From positions 1 through 36,046 of the forward strand of contig JBDSLU010000290.1 in assembly GCA_039916225.1 (NCBI GenBank): a DNA stretch of 36,046 nt, given 5' to 3'. The notes under the pieces are model-generated. The model was not told the DNA's origin and searched no databases. It saw only the letters and a list, made by a program, of their open reading frames with translations. The translations under genes and the position numbers were made by a program. Source of the stretch: JBDSLU01 sp039916225 (lineage in GTDB: Bacteria; Acidobacteriota; Vicinamibacteria; Vicinamibacterales; Vicinamibacteraceae). Positions 22,705 through 30,058 of the stretch are shown here, one piece after another (within the stretch, counting starts at the first letter, position 1; each line of letters begins with the position of its first letter).

Positions 22705-25329
22705 ATGGCCAGCAAGGACCGCCGGCTCGCCGAGGAGATCGCGTTCCACATCGAGCAGCAGACGGCGAAGAACATCCGCGCCGGAATGGCGCCAGCCGAG
22801 GCGCGCCGCGCCGCCCGCGTGACCTTCGGCGGCGTCCAGCAGGTGCGGGAGGCGACCCGCGACGAGATGCGCGGCGTCTGGCTGCGCGACTTCGGGCGTG
22901 ACCTGCGCATCGCCTTCCGCGGCCTGGCTCGCGTGCCGTCGTTCTCGATCACGGCGATTCTCACCATCGGCCTGGGCATCGGCGCCGCCGCCGCGATGTT
23001 CACGGTGGTCGATGGCGTGCTCCTGCGGCCGCTGCCGTATCCGGATGCCGGGCGAATCGTGCAGCTGTTCCAGATCGGCGAGAAGGGCACCCGCGGCGCC
23101 AACGTCTCCGATCCCAACTTCCTCGACTGGCAGGCGCAGACAGGTAGCTTCGCGGCGATGGCCGAGACCGCTGTCTACCCACAAACGGTGACCGGCGCCG
23201 GCGAGCCGCAGTCGCTGCGCGTCGCGGTGGTCTCGCAGGGCTTCTTCGACGTGCTGGCGACGCGTCCGACGATGGGCCGCGGCTTCCGGCCCGACGAGTT
23301 GCAGCGGAGCGGCGCCAAGGTCGCCATCGTCGGCGCCGGCTTCTGGGAGCGGTGGCGCGGCGCCCGGCCCCTGGCTGGCGACGCCATCGTCATCGGCGGC
23401 GTCCAGCACGCCGTCGTCGGCGTGATGCCCGACGGCTTCGACTACCCGCAGCAGGCCGTCATCTGGACGCCGCGCGAGCAGGGACGCGATTCGCCGTCCC
23501 GCACCGCGCACAACTTTCGCGTCGTCGCGCGGGTGAAGCCGGGCGTCGACATCGAGCAGGCCTCCGCCGAGTTGAGTCGCGTGTCGCGGGTGCTGAAGGC
23601 GCGCTACGGCACCGGCACGTGGATGGCGGACGCCGTGGCCCTGCCGCTCCTCGACGTCATTTCCGCCGGCGTGCGGCCGGCGCTGCGGCTGCTCTTCGCG
23701 GCATCGCTGCTGCTCCTGCTGGTCGCCTGCACCAACGTCTCGAACCTGCTGGTGGCGCGCGCCGTCTCGCGGCGGCGAGAGTTCGCGGTGCAGCTGGCTC
23801 TCGGCGCGTCGACCGGCCGTGTCACTCGTCAGTGGCTGGCCGAGACGCTGGCGGTCGCGGCGTGCGGCGCCGCGATCGGGCTGGCGCTGGCGACGGTTGC
23901 CGTCCGCGCCTTCGTGGCGCTCGGGCCGCGCAGCGCGCCGCGCCTCGACCAGGTATCGATCGACTGGACGTCGATCGCCTTCGCCGGAGTCATCGCCCTC
24001 GTGGCCGCCGTCGTCCTCAGTCTCTTGACCGCGTGGGGGACGCGAGGCGCCGGCATCGCCGATGCCCTCACCGACAACAGCCGGACCGGGTCCAGCAGCC
24101 GGCGCCAGATGCGCGGCCGCGAGGCGCTGATCGTGGCGCAGGTCGCGCTGACGATGGTGCTGCTGGCCGGCGCCGGCCTTCTCGCCCGCAGCTTCGCGCA
24201 CGCGATGGCGGTCGATCCCGGTTTCCGGCTGAGTGACGATTTCGTCCTCGATACGTCGATCGAGTTGCCTGGTGACGGTGCCGGTCCGCGCCGCGCGGCC
24301 ATGCAGGACCTGCTCCTGGCACGCGTGCGGGCCCTGCCCGGCGTCACGGCGGCCGGCCTGATCAACGCCTTCCCGCTCGGCCGTGGTCAGTTCGCCAACG
24401 GCACCTTCATCGAGATGTCCCGTGTCGACGAGATCACGAAGATGGAGGACTTCCGCATCGACGCGCCGCAGTTCGCGTCCCGGACCGGCGACGCGGAGTA
24501 TCGCGTCGCGAGTGACGGGTACTTCGAAGCGATGGACATTCCGCTGCTGAGCGGCCGCCTGTTCGACGCAACGGACGCGCCGGATCGGCCGCACGTCGCC
24601 ATCATCAGCCGGAGCTTGGCCGAAAAGCAGTGGGCGGGGCGCGATCCGCTGGGGCGCTTCATCCAGTTCGGCAACATGGATGGCGATCTGACCGGCCTGC
24701 GCGTCGTCGGGGTCGTCGGCGACGTCCGCGAGTCGTCGGTCGAGGCGCTGCCCGGGCCGATGATCTACGTCAACGCGCGGCAGCGTCCGACCGCGACGTC
24801 GTCGTTCTCGGTGATCGCGCACGGTCCGGCCGCCGGCGCCCTCGGCGGTCCCGTTCGGCGGATCATGCGCGACGTCGCGCCCGACTCGCCCTACGAGCTG
24901 ACCACGGTGAGCGCCGGGCTCGATCGCTCGGTCGGCACGCGGCGCTTCAACCTGTCGCTGATCGGCGCGTTCGCCGCGGCCGCGCTCGGGCTGGCGATGC
25001 TCGGCGTCTACGGGCTGGTGGCCTACGCCGTGTCGCAGCGCTCGCGCGAGATGGGCATCCGCGTCGCGCTGGGCGCCGAGCCGGCCTCGCTGGTGCGGAT
25101 GGTGCTGACCCACGCGGCGCGGCTGACCCTGGTCGGCTCGGCGGTGGGGCTGGGGCTCACCCTCCTCGCGTCGAACGCGATCTCCGGGATGTTGTATGGC
25201 GTCACGGCCGTCGACCCGGCCGTGCTGATGTCCGTCGCCGCGACCATGCTCGCCGCCGCGATGGCCGCCAGCTACCTGCCAGCGCGCCGCATCCTGAAGC
25301 AGCCCCCCGGCCTCGCGCTCCGCTCCTAG
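22705..25329 (+). CDS. ADOP family ABC transporter permease with N-terminal prefix domain
   Basis: The 874-aa product begins with the helical ADOP prefix (RRLAEEIAFHIEQQTAKNIRAGM..., about 5-60), followed by DLRIAFRGLARVPSFS and the first membrane helix (about 72-95). A MacB-like periplasmic domain, an FtsX bundle (about 325-420), a helix at 471-490, a second periplasmic region and a C-terminal FtsX bundle (about 745-860) complete it. The start ATG 22705 follows GGAGAG at a good distance. It is cotranscribed with padR. Like other members it should couple an ATPase encoded elsewhere to export or extrusion at the envelope; the cargo is unknown. The stop is four bases from the convergent VOC gene, leaving no room for a separate terminator. 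Confidence 0.93.
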   Translation: MASKDRRLAEEIAFHIEQQTAKNIRAGMAPAEARRAARVTFGGVQQVREATRDEMRGVWLRDFGRDLRIAFRGLARVPSFSITAILTIGLGIGAAAAMFTVVDGVLLRPLPYPDAGRIVQLFQIGEKGTRGANVSDPNFLDWQAQTGSFAAMAETAVYPQTVTGAGEPQSLRVAVVSQGFFDVLATRPTMGRGFRPDELQRSGAKVAIVGAGFWERWRGARPLAGDAIVIGGVQHAVVGVMPDGFDYPQQAVIWTPREQGRDSPSRTAHNFRVVARVKPGVDIEQASAELSRVSRVLKARYGTGTWMADAVALPLLDVISAGVRPALRLLFAASLLLLLVACTNVSNLLVARAVSRRREFAVQLALGASTGRVTRQWLAETLAVAACGAAIGLALATVAVRAFVALGPRSAPRLDQVSIDWTSIAFAGVIALVAAVVLSLLTAWGTRGAGIADALTDNSRTGSSSRRQMRGREALIVAQVALTMVLLAGAGLLARSFAHAMAVDPGFRLSDDFVLDTSIELPGDGAGPRRAAMQDLLLARVRALPGVTAAGLINAFPLGRGQFANGTFIEMSRVDEITKMEDFRIDAPQFASRTGDAEYRVASDGYFEAMDIPLLSGRLFDATDAPDRPHVAIISRSLAEKQWAGRDPLGRFIQFGNMDGDLTGLRVVGVVGDVRESSVEALPGPMIYVNARQRPTATSSFSVIAHGPAAGALGGPVRRIMRDVAPDSPYELTTVSAGLDRSVGTRRFNLSLIGAFAAAALGLAMLGVYGLVAYAVSQRSREMGIRVALGAEPASLVRMVLTHAARLTLVGSAVGLGLTLLASNAISGMLYGVTAVDPAVLMSVAATMLAAAMAASYLPARRILKQPPGLALRS

Positions 25330-25333
25330 TGGT

Positions 25334-25738
25334 TCAGTCGAGGATCTGTCCGATCAGCCACATGTGGCCGGCCGGATCGATGATGGCGCCCTGCAGCATC
25401 CGGCGGATCGGCCGCGGGCCCTGCGTGTCGTGGACGTGCTCCTGCACGGGATCCTTCTCGATCGCTCCGGCGGCGACCGCCCGCCGCTGCACCGCCACCG
25501 GATCCTCGACGAACAGCTCGATCCGCACCGTCGTGCAGCCAGCCGCCGCCGGGCCCCTGGTGCCGTTGCCAGGGGATTCCGTCGCCAGGAAGAAGGGCGA
25601 GCCATCGATCTCGAGGCCGGCGACGACGTGGTCGCCACTCAGTCGCCACTGCACGGTGGCCCCGAATGCGGCCTGGTAGAACGCGACCGCCGCCTGGGCG
25701 TCGCCGACCGCCAGCATGGGGGCGATGTGCGTGGGCAT
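25334..25738 (-). CDS. VOC family protein (PhnB/glyoxalase-like)
   Basis: The 134-aa product has the beta-alpha-beta-beta-beta arrangement of the vicinal oxygen chelate fold. MPTHIAPMLAVGDAQAAVAFYQAAFGA is the first module, and GAIIDPAGHMWLIG is the conserved end with DPxGHxW. It most resembles the PhnB-like subgroup, whose activities are mostly unknown; dioxygenase, isomerase or resistance roles occur in the superfamily. No signal peptide is present. AGGA lies seven bases upstream of the ATG within TAGGAT, which could serve as a Shine-Dalgarno sequence or a leaderless -10 box. The gene follows 17 bases after the cytochrome c gene on the same strand, so it may be its cotranscribed partner. 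Confidence 0.85.
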   Translation of the reverse strand: MPTHIAPMLAVGDAQAAVAFYQAAFGATVQWRLSGDHVVAGLEIDGSPFFLATESPGNGTRGPAAAGCTTVRIELFVEDPVAVQRRAVAAGAIEKDPVQEHVHDTQGPRPIRRMLQGAIIDPAGHMWLIGQILD

Positions 25739-25755
25739 GCCGCGATCCTACGCCA

Positions 25756-26307
25756 CTACCGCAGCAGCTTCATGTAGGCGACGAGGTCGGCTTCGTCCTG
25801 TTTCGACAGCACCAGGCCCGGCGCCCCGCCACCCGGCGGCGTCGAGATGATGGCAAAGAACTTCGCGTAGTGGCTGGCGACGTCGGCCAGCGTCCTGGCC
25901 GAGTTGTCGTGGAAGTAGGGTGCTGTCTCGGTGACCCCCCACAGCGTCGGGATCTTGAAGGCGTTGACGTTGTCGGCGAGCGGCACGCGGACGAGCACCG
26001 TCGCGTCCTCGAGGATGCGCTGGACACCGTTGCCGTTGCCATCGTCGCTGCCATCGCCGCGGAACAGCGGATCGCCGGGACCCTGGGCAAAACGCTCCCG
26101 CGCGTCCTCGGGCGACACGGTCCCGGTGCGGCGGCTATGGCAGCTGACGCAGGTCCGGCCGTTGCCGCCGAAGGTCTCGCGCTCGAAGAGACGACGGCCG
26201 GATTCGGCGTGATTCCAGGTGTCCTGCTCGTCGTGCGCCGCGACCCCCGCGTTCAGGGCAATCGCCAGGACCAGGCCCGCCAGCGCGGCGGCCAAGCCCG
26301 TGCGCAT
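25756..26307 (-). CDS. Exported mono-haem cytochrome c, peroxidase-like C-terminal type
   Basis: The 183-aa product has a signal peptide (about 1-24, AGVAA-H) and one haem-binding motif, CVSCH (C53-H57). It also has the block FKIPTLWGVTETAPYFHDNSARTLADVASHY (about 117-147) typical of the C-terminal domain of di-haem cytochrome c peroxidase/MauG proteins. The first haem domain is missing, so it is half of a classic peroxidase and more likely a single-haem electron carrier. It should be periplasmic. GAGGAG lies just upstream of the ATG. The GMC dehydrogenase pair is encoded about 0.7-3 kb away on the same strand, with one plus-strand gene between, so it is a plausible electron acceptor for that enzyme. 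Confidence 0.87.
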   Translation of the reverse strand: MRTGLAAALAGLVLAIALNAGVAAHDEQDTWNHAESGRRLFERETFGGNGRTCVSCHSRRTGTVSPEDARERFAQGPGDPLFRGDGSDDGNGNGVQRILEDATVLVRVPLADNVNAFKIPTLWGVTETAPYFHDNSARTLADVASHYAKFFAIISTPPGGGAPGLVLSKQDEADLVAYMKLLR

Positions 26308-26447
26308 CCAATCTCCTCGTACGTCCGTCTGCCACTTCCACTCCTAGACTGTTCCGATCGCGTCGGTATGAGCCCTCAAGGCTCGCACCGGCCGCACCGG
26401 CGGTCATGAAGGAGTGGTCAGCGAGAAGTAAGCGCTGGGTAACATCT

Positions 26448-26468
26448 CGCCATCCATCTAAGATGGCG
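26448..26468 (+). promoter_or_regulatory. Inverted repeat with -10-like TAAGAT ahead of a GTG start
   Basis: CGCCATC and GATGGCG pair around a seven-base centre. TAAGAT (26459-26464, TANNNT) overlaps it and ends six bases before GTG 26471, so the mRNA may begin at the start codon. The rest of the 163-base gap holds no gene; a small inverted repeat GAGCC-CTCAA-GGCTC occurs near 26369. Confidence 0.4.
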
Positions 26469-26470
26469 CC

Positions 26471-27022
26471 GTGCATTTCTGGACCCTCGAAGAGGCCAAG
26501 CGGTGGGTGCCGGCGGTCGACTTCGGCCCGGAGCCCCTCGAGCAGGCCGGCGGCGTCGAGCGCCCGTTCAGTCTCCGCGCCGATTTCGGCGGCCTGCCGT
26601 TGACCCGCCTGCCCGGTGTGCTCACCGGCGCCGTCGAGGCCGTCGGGGCGTGCAAGTGGTGGCTGCTGTGGATGGACGTCGGGCCGGCGCAGTGGACCGG
26701 CGGCAACACCCACCTGTACTACCGGCTGCGGCAGTCCTACCAGGACTTCCGGCTTCTCGACGAGGCGCCATGCCACTTGTTCTACAAGCACGAGTGGCCG
26801 GATCTGCTGACCTTCCTCCAGGTCGGCGTCCTGAATCTCTGGAACATCCACGTCGTGACGGATCTCGATCGAGGGCGCCTCTTCGTCTCGCACGACGAAT
26901 GGCTGAATGCGACGTCGATCGACGATATGGCGCAGCTGCGCGACGCGCTCGTGAGACCGGCCGGGACCGCGACACCGACACCGACACCCACACCGACGTC
27001 CGCGGCAGCGGAGGAGCGCTGA
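26471..27022 (+). CDS. Hypothetical Trp-rich protein, 183 aa
   Basis: I do not recognise this family. The product starts with GTG (MHFWTLEEAKRWVPAV) and is rich in Trp, Tyr and Leu, without a signal peptide or clear membrane helix. Conserved-looking pieces are WWLLWMDVG, GGNTHLYYRLRQSYQDFRLL, HLFYKHEWPDLLTFL and VLNLWNIHVVT. The C-terminus is a low-complexity TPTPTPTPT tail encoded by a hexanucleotide repeat. It stands alone on the plus strand between the cytochrome c gene and the GMC pair, all of which read the other way, and converges on the small subunit with its stop adjacent to that gene's stop. Its promoter and start look leaderless. No function is assigned. Confidence 0.72.
   Translation: MHFWTLEEAKRWVPAVDFGPEPLEQAGGVERPFSLRADFGGLPLTRLPGVLTGAVEAVGACKWWLLWMDVGPAQWTGGNTHLYYRLRQSYQDFRLLDEAPCHLFYKHEWPDLLTFLQVGVLNLWNIHVVTDLDRGRLFVSHDEWLNATSIDDMAQLRDALVRPAGTATPTPTPTPTSAAAEER
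26971..26994 (+). repeat. Hexanucleotide tandem repeat
   Basis: Three GACACC units and one CACACC unit follow one another and encode the Thr-Pro tail of the hypothetical protein. Copy number could vary by slippage without changing the frame. Confidence 0.7.
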
Positions 27023-27625
27023 CTACTTCAGCGGGCTGCGGCTGATGACATGGTCGATGGCTGCCTGCGGCACCACGAACGCGGCCTGCGGTGCGTTGCC
27101 GACGTAGACGTCGCGCATGCCGACCATGCTGGTGTAGAAGCCGTCGCAGGTCATGCGACGGGCGAGCACGAAGAAGTCGACGCCGGTCTCGTTCCCGGCC
27201 GTCCGGTTCTTGCGGAACGCGATGACGTCGAGCATCGCCGTCTGCTGCGCCGGTGTCGCACTGACGAAATCCTTGGCGCGCTCCGCGCCGCCCGCCGCGA
27301 TCGCCGTGTCCAGCCACGCCAGGCCGGCCACGTACTTCGCCTTCAAATCGGCGTTCACGTTCAGCAGCGTATCGATCCACGGCGCGACGTCGGCCAGGAG
27401 CGCGCCCGGCTTGTCGTCGGCCGGGACGATCAGGTCGGTCAACCGCTCCAGCGTCGCGAACTCGTGTGCCGACAGTGCCTTCGGCACGTAGCGGCCGCCC
27501 GCTGCCGCCGCAGCCTGGCTTGCCGCCGCATGGGCCTCGCGGGCGTCGAGCGCATCGATGACGCCGGCGGCGGCGATCGCCAGCGTCAGCCGCTGCAGTG
27601 CGTCTCGGCGGGTGATCTCAGACAT
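27023..27625 (-). CDS. Gluconate 2-dehydrogenase subunit 3 family protein
   Basis: The 200-aa product has a twin-arginine start (TRRDALQRL, R6/R7, then a hydrophobic run to about residue 33). It continues with the gluconate 2-dehydrogenase subunit 3 domain, marked by ALSAHEFATLERLTDLIVPADDKPGA and the C-terminal KNRTAGNETGVDFFVLARRMTCDGFYTS. In related FAD sugar dehydrogenases the small subunit is needed for folding and Tat co-export of the catalytic GMC subunit to the periplasm. The start codon lies within the end of the GMC gene (8-base overlap), so the two proteins should be made in fixed ratio. Identity is secure; the substrate is set by the GMC partner. Confidence 0.9.
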   Translation of the reverse strand: MSEITRRDALQRLTLAIAAAGVIDALDAREAHAAASQAAAAAGGRYVPKALSAHEFATLERLTDLIVPADDKPGALLADVAPWIDTLLNVNADLKAKYVAGLAWLDTAIAAGGAERAKDFVSATPAQQTAMLDVIAFRKNRTAGNETGVDFFVLARRMTCDGFYTSMVGMRDVYVGNAPQAAFVVPQAAIDHVISRSPLK

Positions 27626-29327
27626 TGGCTTTCTTCAGCTCCGCCGCGAGGTACTCGGCGGTGCGCCAGGCCAGCGCGATGATCGTGTGGGTCGGGTTCT
27701 TGTCGGCGTGACTGACGAACGGCCCGCCGTCGGCGACGAACAGGTTGGGCACGTGATGCGCGCGGCAGAACCCGTCCAGCACGCTGATCTTCGGGTCGTC
27801 GCCCATGCGGACGCAGCCGACCTCGTGGATGATCCCGCCGCCCGGCGGCGACGCGGGCGGAGTCGTCGCCGGCGTGTTCACCGTGCCGCCCATCGACTCG
27901 AGGATGGTCCGGAACGACGCCAGCATGTGCGCCCGCTGGTTGATCTCGGAGTCGCGCCACTTCCAGTGGAAGCGCAGCACCGGGATCCCCCACTTGTCCT
28001 TCTTCTCGGGATCGATCTCGCAGAAGCAGTCCTCATTCGGGATCATCGCGCCGCGGCCGCTGAACCCGATCGTCGTGCCCGGCCCGTAGCCGTCGCGGAT
28101 CGCCTGCTTCATCGGCAGGCCGTAGCCCTCGACGCGATTGTAGGTGCCGGACGCGAAGCCGATGCCCGGCATGCCGAAACCGCCGCCGCCGACCTCGACG
28201 TGGTAGCCGCGCGGGAAGTCGAGCTCCTTGTGGCGTTCGACCATCCACCACGGGATGTAGAGGTGGGCGCCATAGCCGTCGGTATTGAACGTCGGCATCC
28301 CGGCGAGCGCCGGCACCTGCGCTGACATGCTCGCGCCGACCGTGTCGGTGAGGTACTTGCCGACCTGGCCGTTCTCGTTGGCCAGCCCTTGCGGGTGCTG
28401 CGACGCCTTCGAGTTGAGGAGCAGCCGTGCCGACTCGCAGGCCGAGGCCGAGAGCACGACGGTCCGGCAGCGCACCTGCTGCTCCGTGCCCGTGGTCTTG
28501 TCGATGTAGGAGACCGCGGTGACCTTGCCCGACGCGTCGGTCACCAGCTCGCGAGCCATCGCGTTGGTGACGACGGTCACGTTGCCGGTCTTCATGGCCG
28601 GAAAGATCTGCACGTAACTCGACGCGTAGTTCGAGGCCTGCGAGCAGCCGCGCCCGCACTGCCCGCAGTAGTGGCACGGCGGGCGTCCGTTCAGCGGGCT
28701 GGTGATGACCGCCTGCCGGGAGTTGATGGCCTTGATGCCCAGCTTGGCGCAGGCCTTCTGCACGAGGATCTCGTGCGGCTTGAGCGGCGCCGGTTCCTGG
28801 AAGATGCCGTCGGGCGCGCTGCGCAGACCCTCCGCCTTGCCGGTCACGCCGATCAGCCGTTCGGCTTTGTCGTAGTAGGGCGCGATGTCGGCGTAGGAGA
28901 TCGGCCAGTTGAAGCCGAGGCCGTCGTAGTCGCGCGGCTTGAAGTCGTAGTCGGCGTAGCGGAGCTGGACGCGGCCGTAGTGGTTGGTCCGCCCGCCGAT
29001 GCACCGCGAGCGGAACCAGCGGAAGCTGCTGCCCTCCGCCACCGTATACGGCTCATCGCTCAGGTCGGCGCGGTAGAAGGCGTCGAAGGAGAGCGGCGTC
29101 GGCCGGCCGCCGGTGTAGGCCTCGGCATGCTCGCCGGCCCCGCGGTGCCAGACGCTGTAGGGCCCGTGCAGCATCTTGAAGTCGCCCATGCTGACCATCG
29201 GCCCGGCCTCCATCAGGAGGACCTTCACGCCGAGATCGGCCAGCACCTTGGTCACGGTCCCGCCACCGGCCCCGGAGCCGATGATCACGACGTCATGAAC
29301 GGTCGATCGCGGTGCGACTTGCGCCAT
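27618..29327 (-). CDS. GMC family FAD-dependent oxidoreductase with Cys cluster
   Basis: The 569-aa product begins with the FAD-binding motif VVIIGSGAGGG (13-23) and LLMEAGP, and ends with VGCVRMGDDP and NPTHTIIALAWRTAEYL, the GMC C-terminal active-site region with its His and Asn. It has no own signal peptide and would be exported through its Tat-borne partner. Near residue 217 a cluster CHYCGQCGRGC (spacing C-x2-C-x2-C-x3-C) occurs. Membrane-bound FAD-glucose dehydrogenases carry a 3Fe-4S cluster in a cysteine-rich segment of this subunit, so an iron-sulfur centre is plausible. It probably oxidises a sugar or alcohol and passes electrons to cytochrome c. AGAGGG precedes the ATG, and a FadR-type palindrome covers the likely transcription start. 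Confidence 0.92.
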   Translation of the reverse strand: MAQVAPRSTVHDVVIIGSGAGGGTVTKVLADLGVKVLLMEAGPMVSMGDFKMLHGPYSVWHRGAGEHAEAYTGGRPTPLSFDAFYRADLSDEPYTVAEGSSFRWFRSRCIGGRTNHYGRVQLRYADYDFKPRDYDGLGFNWPISYADIAPYYDKAERLIGVTGKAEGLRSAPDGIFQEPAPLKPHEILVQKACAKLGIKAINSRQAVITSPLNGRPPCHYCGQCGRGCSQASNYASSYVQIFPAMKTGNVTVVTNAMARELVTDASGKVTAVSYIDKTTGTEQQVRCRTVVLSASACESARLLLNSKASQHPQGLANENGQVGKYLTDTVGASMSAQVPALAGMPTFNTDGYGAHLYIPWWMVERHKELDFPRGYHVEVGGGGFGMPGIGFASGTYNRVEGYGLPMKQAIRDGYGPGTTIGFSGRGAMIPNEDCFCEIDPEKKDKWGIPVLRFHWKWRDSEINQRAHMLASFRTILESMGGTVNTPATTPPASPPGGGIIHEVGCVRMGDDPKISVLDGFCRAHHVPNLFVADGGPFVSHADKNPTHTIIALAWRTAEYLAAELKKANV

Positions 29328-29341
29328 CCCACCCTCTGTAA

Positions 29342-29356
29342 ACTGGTCTGACCAGT
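29342..29356 (-). promoter_or_regulatory. FadR/GntR-type operator upstream of the GMC operon
   Basis: ACTGGTC-T-GACCAGT is a perfect 15-base palindrome containing TGGT-N3-ACCA, the core recognised by FadR-subfamily GntR regulators. It starts 15 bases before the GMC start codon. A -10-like TACACT lies about ten bases further upstream on the minus strand, so a bound protein would block transcription. Confidence 0.6.
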
Positions 29357-29518
29357 GGATGGCGAGTGTAGCATCCAGAGGTTGGCGATGGAACGTGATG
29401 TAGTCGGAAGGATCGTTGAATCTGACCGCCGCGCGGGCAAGGTGAACCGGCGAACGGGGAAGTCGCCTGGTCGGTGGTGCCTCACGGACTACGCAGCATC
29501 GTTCGGATGGGAGATTGG

Positions 29519-30058
29519 ATGAGGCGGGTCGGAATCACTCTCGTCTGCGTGGCAACCATAGCGCACGCGTCAGCACAGACGCGCCATCCATGTCCGGCAG
29601 AGGCGCGGGCCGTGCTGTCGCCGGACGGCTCGTTTACCGCGACCTGCGTGCCCGCCGCGGCCGACGGGCAGAAGCACGGCATCGTCGTCGCGAATCGCGC
29701 AGGCGAGCGGGTTGGTCGGAAGCTCGCGATCGAGCGCCATGCCGAGTTTACGTGGTCGCCACGGGGGAACCTGCTCGCGGTGACCGATGCTCCTGGCAGC
29801 ACCGAGTCGAACTGCCTCATGGTCGATGTCCCGAACGCGTTCCGGCAGCAGGACGTATCGGCGTTGATCGCTAAGCCGGCCAAGGCTTCATGGAAGGGCC
29901 ATTGGTACTGCAAGTTCGCCGGCTGGAGCAGCCCAACCGTCGTCCGCGTCAGATCGTGGGGCTACGACGACGCGACGCACAGCTTTGACCGCTCGTATTC
30001 GTACGACGTCCTCACTGGTCGATTGGACCCGAGCCCGCCCCCCAAGCGGCAGCGCTGA
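29519..30058 (+). CDS. Secreted hypothetical protein, about 179 aa
   Basis: The product starts MRRVGITLVCVATIAHASA, a clear signal peptide ending near residue 19, and continues with TRHPCPAEARAVLSPDGSFTATCVPAA. The repeated SPDGSF/SPRGNLLAVTD phrases resemble single blades of WD40-like beta-propellers (PD40/TolB-type), and four cysteines could form disulfides. It is too short for a full propeller. ATG 29519 is favoured because GGGAG lies about six bases upstream and the signal peptide begins there; a reading from 29474 adds 15 residues. It is divergent from the GMC operon (191-base gap) and converges on the broken dehalogenase gene. No specific function is recognised. Confidence 0.7.
   Translation: MRRVGITLVCVATIAHASAQTRHPCPAEARAVLSPDGSFTATCVPAAADGQKHGIVVANRAGERVGRKLAIERHAEFTWSPRGNLLAVTDAPGSTESNCLMVDVPNAFRQQDVSALIAKPAKASWKGHWYCKFAGWSSPTVVRVRSWGYDDATHSFDRSYSYDVLTGRLDPSPPPKRQR

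Noticed and set aside
26367..26408. Short plus-strand frame MSPQGSHRPHRRS after TAGACT
   Set aside because: It is only about a dozen codons and has no Shine-Dalgarno sequence or conserved feature.
26971..27000. GACACC repeats as a start of a CRISPR-like array
   Set aside because: The units are six bases without spacers and lie inside a coding tail; no CRISPR array is seen in the window.
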